NCBI GenBank assembly: GCA_964350135.1
Contig: CAYGJN010000095.1
Location: forward strand, 1-10,436
Direction of reading: 5' to 3'
DNA length: 10,436 nucleotides
From: CAYGJN01 sp964350135
GTDB lineage: Bacteria > Bdellovibrionota > Bacteriovoracia > Bacteriovoracales > Bacteriovoracaceae
This document shows, piece by piece, positions 5,911-10,436 of the stretch. Numbering within the stretch: the first letter of the stretch is position 1; each line of letters opens with the position of its first letter. The translations under genes were made by a program, and so were the position numbers. The notes under the pieces are model-generated. The model searched no databases. It saw only the letters and a program-made list of their open reading frames with translations, and had not been told where the DNA came from.

Positions 5911-6948
5911 TTAAAGATATTTTTCGATTTCTTCTACAAAGACTTCAAGGTGTTGAGCCCCAGAGAGTAGTCTTCCGTTGATAAAAAAGGTCGGAGTTGA
6001 TTGAACCTCGTATTTTTTTCCCTCAGCAATATCAGACTCTATCTGTGAATCGTATTTATTCGAACTAAGACAAGTCTCAAACTGTGCAGCATCTTTTACA
6101 CCTGCTTTTTTTGCAAGTCCCTTAAGACCTTCATCACTGAGATCTTTCTGATTTTCAAAAAGAAGATCATGCATTTTCCAAAAAAGTGCATCTCCTTGCT
6201 CCTTTGCACACATAGATGCATTGGCTGCCGCTTTAGCGCGTTTATGAAATGGAAGCGGGTAATGCTTAAAAGCTACTTGCAATTTATCTCCATATTTCTT
6301 CTTTAAATCATTCACAACTTTTGCGCCTTTAGCACAAAACGGGCACTCAAAGTCTGAAAACTCAATAAGGGTGACTTTGGCCGAAGAGCTTCCAGTTACA
6401 GGAGCAGCACCTAAAGCAATATCAAAATATGGTCTTTGGGGTTGTGATAAATAAATCTCAACTTTGCTTTTATTTGTTTTTTTAGCAAGCCAAGTATCAA
6501 GAGCTCTGGTTTGTAAATCTTTTGCTAAAAAAGACTCAATTCTTGCCAACAATTGATCATTAAGATGTTCTTTTGGAATATTTCTTTCTTTAACAAAATC
6601 ATCGATTTGTTTTTTTGTTGGTTTAACTGCACCTACAATTTTTTTCTGAATATATTCTTCTGAAGTCATACTTCCTGATTCAGATTCTGCAAGTTTTTGA
6701 ATGATGATTGATTTAAGATGATTGAATTTTAAATCATAAAGTTTCTTTTCTGCTTCAAAAACTTCAGATTTAATTCCATCTAAGAACTCATCTTCAGTTA
6801 TTTCTACACCAGCAACATTGGCAACAACGCCAGTTTTAGGAGCAGGCTTAAAAATAAACTTAGCAGTTGAGCTCGCTTCTTTTGAACAGGATAAAGCAAA
6901 CATCGCTGCAAGCAATCCCATAATTATTACCAAATTAAGTCTTTTCAT
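5911..6948 (-). CDS. DsbA-like thiol oxidoreductase lipoprotein with SurA_N-like region
   Basis: This 345-residue protein begins with a lipoprotein signal (MKRLNLVIIMGLLAAMFALS, then Cys21 in the lipobox ALSC), so it should be lipid-anchored in the periplasm. Residues about 40-135 (VVANVAGVEITEDEF, then helices and KPTKKQIDDFVKERN) resemble the N-terminal helical chaperone region of SurA/parvulin-type proteins, but no PpiC prolyl isomerase domain follows. Residues about 172-345 form a DsbA/DsbG-like thioredoxin fold of the Thioredoxin_4 type: VTLIEFSDFECPFC (192-205) with redox pair Cys202-Pro-Phe-Cys205, and the cis-Pro loop STPTFFING (317-325, Pro319). Cys247 and Cys293 may form a second structural disulfide. 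It probably makes or reshuffles disulfides in exported proteins. The ABC exporter genes lie upstream, 59 bp away. Confidence 0.9.
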   Translation of the reverse strand: MKRLNLVIIMGLLAAMFALSCSKEASSTAKFIFKPAPKTGVVANVAGVEITEDEFLDGIKSEVFEAEKKLYDLKFNHLKSIIIQKLAESESGSMTSEEYIQKKIVGAVKPTKKQIDDFVKERNIPKEHLNDQLLARIESFLAKDLQTRALDTWLAKKTNKSKVEIYLSQPQRPYFDIALGAAPVTGSSSAKVTLIEFSDFECPFCAKGAKVVNDLKKKYGDKLQVAFKHYPLPFHKRAKAAANASMCAKEQGDALFWKMHDLLFENQKDLSDEGLKGLAKKAGVKDAAQFETCLSSNKYDSQIESDIAEGKKYEVQSTPTFFINGRLLSGAQHLEVFVEEIEKYL

Positions 6949-6953
6949 TTTTA

Positions 6954-6959
6954 CTCCTC
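6954..6959 (-). promoter_or_regulatory. Ribosome binding site of the DsbA-like gene
   Basis: GAGGAG on the reverse strand, five bases before the ATG at 6948. It is the strongest Shine-Dalgarno in the window and fixes the start that yields the lipoprotein signal. Confidence 0.8.
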
Positions 6960-7007
6960 AATAATTAATTTCGTAATATGGTATACCGGTAGGTTCTAAA
7001 AATGAAG

Positions 7008-8759
7008 TTAGTTTAGATGCTCGATGAACTTTTGATACAAAGCGCTATTCGTCATTAAGCTTTTGTGGCTTCCTTGGGCCACAAGGGCTCCATTATCCAT
7101 AATAATAATCTGATCAGCCGCAATTATTGTTTCCAATCTATGGGCCACGATTATTGTAAGAGATTGCTTTTGAACCATAAGTACCAAAGTTCTAAGTGAA
7201 GTCTCCAAGGAGGAGTCTAGACCTGAGGAAATTTCATCAAAAAGAACAATTGGTTTTTTTAAATAACAAGCACGCAAAGCTGAAATGAGTTGTTTTTGTC
7301 CCATAGAAAGATCACTAGGGTTTAAAATATCATCAGGTTTAATCTGCCAAGTCTTAAAATAGGGAATATCTAATAAGATTTTCTTCCAAAATTTTTCAAA
7401 TTTTTGATCATCATTAAACCCCATTGTTATATTAAATTTAAAACTTTTTGTGAAAACATGTGAGTCTTGAGATACGAGGCTAATTTGTTCTCTATAAGAC
7501 TGAATAGAAAGTGGATCTGTAAAATCGAACTTTAGCACCTGATCATTAATATCTCTAAGTGAAAAATAACCTTTATCAGCTAAAAGTTCACAGCTTAATA
7601 TCTTAAGTAAAGTAGACTTGCCAGAACCTGAAAGTCCAACAATACCAATAAGTTCACCTCTTTGACCTTGTAGCTTGATACCTTGTAGTTCAAACTGACT
7701 CTCCCCTTCTCTTTTGGGATAAACAAAATGATCAATGACAATTTCAAACTCAGCTAACTCAATATTAATAATTTTGTCCTTAAGCACTGAACTTTGCCCT
7801 TCTTGTAGATAACGAGAGAACTCCTGAATTCGAATAAATCCAGAGTAAGCTCTTTGAATATTAGACAATTTTCCAGTGATATCTTTTATTGGTCCAATAG
7901 ATCTTTGTATAAGGTCAATAAGAGCAATTACCACAGCTCCTTTAACCAAGCTTGAAAAAGAAAAAACAACTCCAACAAGAGCAAGAAACAGGGGGTAAAG
8001 AGATTCGGCTACTGAGTAATAGCCAGCATCATAAATATTAGCTTTTAATTGTTCCTTTAAAAAATTACGAAAACTATACTCAATTTTCTTTTTTGCATAC
8101 TGCTCACTAGTATTAAAGTAATTTTGGGCAAACCCTCCTGTTATATTTGCAACAGATCTTGATAGTATCCCAACCTCTTTTCTAACTTTTAAAAATGCAT
8201 TGGCCATATAGCGACTAGCATAAACAAGTAAAGCAATGGCCAAAACCTCGCTTAGTATTAAGTAGCTTCCTGAAAAAGAATCTAGAGTTATAAAACTTAC
8301 CAAACAGGATCCAATAAAGAACACATCAATAATAATTCCAAAAAAACCACTAGTGACAAGCTCTCTAATTGCTTCACTATCATTCATTATCCTGGCCATA
8401 ACCTCACCAAGAGGAAACTCTTTTGTTTTCACATTACTTCTTTGGGCCTCAAGAGAGCTCATCCAAGATTCATAACAATATTTTCTAATACCTAATAATG
8501 AATATTGAATAAATTTATTAATAGAAAGTTGATAAAAAACTCTATTTAAATATTGAGACAGATAAATAATTGCTAAGAGTTGAATCGCTGCTAAAAACTT
8601 CTCTTTGTCCCCGTAAACCTCAAACAAATTTGCAGTAGCAATAGGTAGCTTATAACCAAGATAAGTTGCCGTCCCTAAAAAGACAAAAATAAATGGAATA
8701 AGATACCCAACCTTATCTAGGTATAAGATCTCATATAATTTGGTTTTTGAAATGCTCAT
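7008..8759 (-). CDS. ABC exporter half-transporter (TMD-NBD), catalytically complete partner
   Basis: This 583-residue protein has an N-terminal membrane domain with about six hydrophobic segments (roughly 20-38, 56-76, 135-158, 165-184, 250-270, 273-290) and a C-terminal ATPase domain. The ATPase has Walker A GLSGSGKS (375-382), Q-loop Gln431 (LVSQDSHVF), signature LSMGQ (484-488), Walker B IVLFDE (504-509) with catalytic Glu509, D-loop SGLD (512-515) and switch His540 (VAHRLETI). The family is the ABCB-like half-exporters such as MdlA/MdlB, which move lipids, drugs or peptides out of the cytoplasm. The signature has Met in place of the first Gly of LSGGQ. The start lies inside the end of the preceding ABC gene (29-bp overlap, +1 frame) with no strong Shine-Dalgarno, so translation is probably coupled. 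The substrate is unknown. Confidence 0.93.
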   Translation of the reverse strand: MSISKTKLYEILYLDKVGYLIPFIFVFLGTATYLGYKLPIATANLFEVYGDKEKFLAAIQLLAIIYLSQYLNRVFYQLSINKFIQYSLLGIRKYCYESWMSSLEAQRSNVKTKEFPLGEVMARIMNDSEAIRELVTSGFFGIIIDVFFIGSCLVSFITLDSFSGSYLILSEVLAIALLVYASRYMANAFLKVRKEVGILSRSVANITGGFAQNYFNTSEQYAKKKIEYSFRNFLKEQLKANIYDAGYYSVAESLYPLFLALVGVVFSFSSLVKGAVVIALIDLIQRSIGPIKDITGKLSNIQRAYSGFIRIQEFSRYLQEGQSSVLKDKIINIELAEFEIVIDHFVYPKREGESQFELQGIKLQGQRGELIGIVGLSGSGKSTLLKILSCELLADKGYFSLRDINDQVLKFDFTDPLSIQSYREQISLVSQDSHVFTKSFKFNITMGFNDDQKFEKFWKKILLDIPYFKTWQIKPDDILNPSDLSMGQKQLISALRACYLKKPIVLFDEISSGLDSSLETSLRTLVLMVQKQSLTIIVAHRLETIIAADQIIIMDNGALVAQGSHKSLMTNSALYQKFIEHLN

Positions 8760-10383
8760 AAGTTTTTTTGCCAGGGATTAATAGCTCCTGTTGCTCGCCC
8801 TCTTCTTTAATTCCTTGTTCTTTTTCTATGTATAGAATATGTTCGCAAAAACGTACTGTACTTAAACGATGAGATGTTAAAATCAATGTCTTATTATTGA
8901 AATATCCACCTTTTTTTAGATTCTCTATAATTTCTTTCTCTAAAATTAGATCCACTGATGAGAAAGGGTCATCCCAAAGAATAATAGGTGCCTTAGAAAT
9001 CAAACTTCGAACAAGTGCTATACGTTTTGCTTGTCCACCACTTACTCTCTTTCCGTTTTCACCAACTTCTAAATTCAAAAGGTTACTCTTGGTGCTTGAA
9101 AGTATATCCAGTCCAAAAAGAACAAGAAGGTCAAAAGCTTCTTGCTCTAATTCAGAATCAGGTATTTTTCCTAAAAATATATTTGCTCTAATGCTGTCAT
9201 TAAATAGATAAGGCTCTTGTGTTACATAACTTATTTTTTTGCCTTTTTTATTTAAAACCACGGCCATCTTATCTATAATATAGCTTTTGCCCGATCCTGT
9301 TTCTCCAATCAAGGCCGTCCACTCATTAGGCTTAAGTTTTATTTGTGAATTTTTATTCCAAATATCTAAATTAAACTCTAAAAGATCTCCATTTTTATTT
9401 TCTTCTTCAATCTTTTTCTCTTCATCTGTCTCCTGGTCTAAGTCATGAAGTAACTCTTTTATTCTCTTCCATGATCCCCAAGTCCTAGCAACAACCACTC
9501 CAATCCAAGAAATAAAAAGTAGAGGTGATAAAAAGAGAAAAACAAATGCTGAAAAAGTAATAAGAGAAGTTGCTCCTAAATCAAGTTCAAAGATTATATA
9601 AGCACCCCATAAAAATGATAGCCCTACTCCTAACTGAATAAGTGGTATCGCAGTAGCTGGCCCAATGGTGGCCTTAAAAAATACTTTAAGTTGTTTTTGG
9701 CATTCTTTTTCAAATAAGTTAAATAAATATTTGTCTGAATGAAATTTCTTAATACTTTTTTTCCCATGAAAAGATTCTATTAAAAAATTTTGGACATCTC
9801 CTTGATAGTCTTGAATTTTTCTAAAGAGCTTCTGAGTTGATGATGTAATTAATGTAAAAATAGCAACCGAGATCAATAGAGGAATAAATGCTTTTACTAA
9901 TTTAGGTTCAAACTCTACAAGCTTTGGTAAAAGGACTGCAATAGCAATAAAGAAGTTTGTAATCTGCAAAAGGCCAAAACCAAAATAGGCCCTTAATTGT
10001 TGTATATCAACTTGTAGTGTTTGATAAAGTTGTCCAGAGGAGTAGGTTTTATACCTATAAGGATGTGCTTCCTCAAGCCTATCAGTTAGCTCCTCCATCA
10101 TAAAACCCTGGAGTACTCTTGCAGGATAGAAAAATAATGCCCGAGATAAAGTTCGAAATAAAATAATTGCTAGAGCTACAAAAATAAACGCCTTAAAAGG
10201 CGTTTCATTTGCTTTTCCGGATACAACAAGATCACCTAACTCTTTGGCCATAAACGGAAGCTCTACTTGAATCCTATGAGTTAAAAACATACATAGAACA
10301 GCGCTCAAGTAAAACCACTTGAATTCAAATATCTGTCTTCCCATAAGTCTTGGAAGACCTAGTTGGAGTCGATTAGTTGTCAT
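8731..10383 (-). CDS. ABC exporter half-transporter (TMD-NBD), degenerate-site partner
   Basis: This 550-residue protein has hydrophobic segments at roughly 23-38, 64-86, 139-156, 163-182, 240-263 and 270-298, followed by an ATPase domain. Motifs are Walker A GETGSGKS (360-367), Q-loop Gln389 (YVTQEPYLF), signature VSGGQ (447-451), Walker B IILWDD (467-472), D-loop SSVD (475-478) and His505 (TSHRLSTV). The catalytic Glu position is Asp472. That is common in the non-hydrolysing partner of heterodimeric exporters such as TM287/288 and TAP. Only 23 residues separate the Walker A Lys366 from Gln389, against 50 in the partner, so a beta-hairpin section of the domain is missing. A short Shine-Dalgarno AAGGA (10388-10392) precedes the ATG. 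It almost certainly pairs with the overlapping downstream ABC protein. Confidence 0.92.
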   Translation of the reverse strand: MTTNRLQLGLPRLMGRQIFEFKWFYLSAVLCMFLTHRIQVELPFMAKELGDLVVSGKANETPFKAFIFVALAIILFRTLSRALFFYPARVLQGFMMEELTDRLEEAHPYRYKTYSSGQLYQTLQVDIQQLRAYFGFGLLQITNFFIAIAVLLPKLVEFEPKLVKAFIPLLISVAIFTLITSSTQKLFRKIQDYQGDVQNFLIESFHGKKSIKKFHSDKYLFNLFEKECQKQLKVFFKATIGPATAIPLIQLGVGLSFLWGAYIIFELDLGATSLITFSAFVFLFLSPLLFISWIGVVVARTWGSWKRIKELLHDLDQETDEEKKIEEENKNGDLLEFNLDIWNKNSQIKLKPNEWTALIGETGSGKSYIIDKMAVVLNKKGKKISYVTQEPYLFNDSIRANIFLGKIPDSELEQEAFDLLVLFGLDILSSTKSNLLNLEVGENGKRVSGGQAKRIALVRSLISKAPIILWDDPFSSVDLILEKEIIENLKKGGYFNNKTLILTSHRLSTVRFCEHILYIEKEQGIKEEGEQQELLIPGKKTYEHFKNQII

Positions 10384-10436
10384 TAGATCCTTAAAGAAAT
10401 TTAAATGACTTCACCTGGAAGATCATTTGCGTCTTA

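Noticed and set aside
8763..8769. Run of seven A on the coding strand at the ABC gene overlap, as a possible frameshift site fusing the two half-transporters
   Set aside because: The downstream gene is in the +1 frame, so a -1 slip would not reach it, and each protein is complete alone.
10391..10436. Possible 3' end of another minus-strand gene at the right edge
   Set aside because: One frame is open for 14 codons to a stop at 10391-10393, but about 45 bases are too few to tell coding from noise.

Overview
The window is AT-rich bacterial chromosomal DNA with dense, ordinary housekeeping and envelope genes. I see no insertion sequence, phage module or CRISPR array. The low GC, a SurA_N-like/DsbA-like lipoprotein fusion and a long charged coiled-coil gene would fit a Gram-negative predatory or delta-like lineage such as Bdellovibrionota (Bacteriovorax/Halobacteriovorax type). 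That assignment is a tentative inference.

Left part (1-1357). A GNAT acetyltransferase of the phosphinothricin/methionine-sulfoximine type runs off the left edge on the minus strand. Upstream of it lie a strong hairpin terminator, a tRNA-Phe(GAA) with encoded CCA and its own TTGACA-type promoter, a second hairpin terminator, and a small exported protein of unknown function. All of these are on the minus strand.

Middle (1358-3792). The only plus-strand gene is an alpha/beta hydrolase. It converges on a pyruvate kinase gene and the two stop codons overlap by 4 bp. The pyruvate kinase is the most unusual protein here: a full-length enzyme of about 470 residues carries a C-terminal bacterial-type ferredoxin domain. 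The first cluster motif is complete, while the second has Asp where the second Cys is expected, a pattern typical of 3Fe-4S or exchangeable clusters.

Right part (3807-10383). Reading right to left on the minus strand there are two half-size ABC exporter genes overlapping by 29 bp, a DsbA-like lipoprotein with a SurA_N-like N-terminal region, a 659-residue coiled-coil protein, and then, 14 bp further on, the pyruvate kinase. The two ABC proteins look like an asymmetric heterodimer: the departures from consensus (Asp in place of the catalytic Glu in one, LSMGQ signature in the other) fall in the same composite ATP site. The coiled-coil protein has no Cys, no Trp and only one Pro, and its hydrophobic residues recur every 11 residues, suggesting a long right-handed or nearly straight rod.

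The best candidate for something undescribed is the coiled-coil rod plus pyruvate kinase-ferredoxin pair. It is a tightly spaced two-gene unit with its own apparent promoter, in which a glycolytic enzyme has gained a likely redox-sensing or electron-transfer domain. A functional link between the two is inferred from spacing only.
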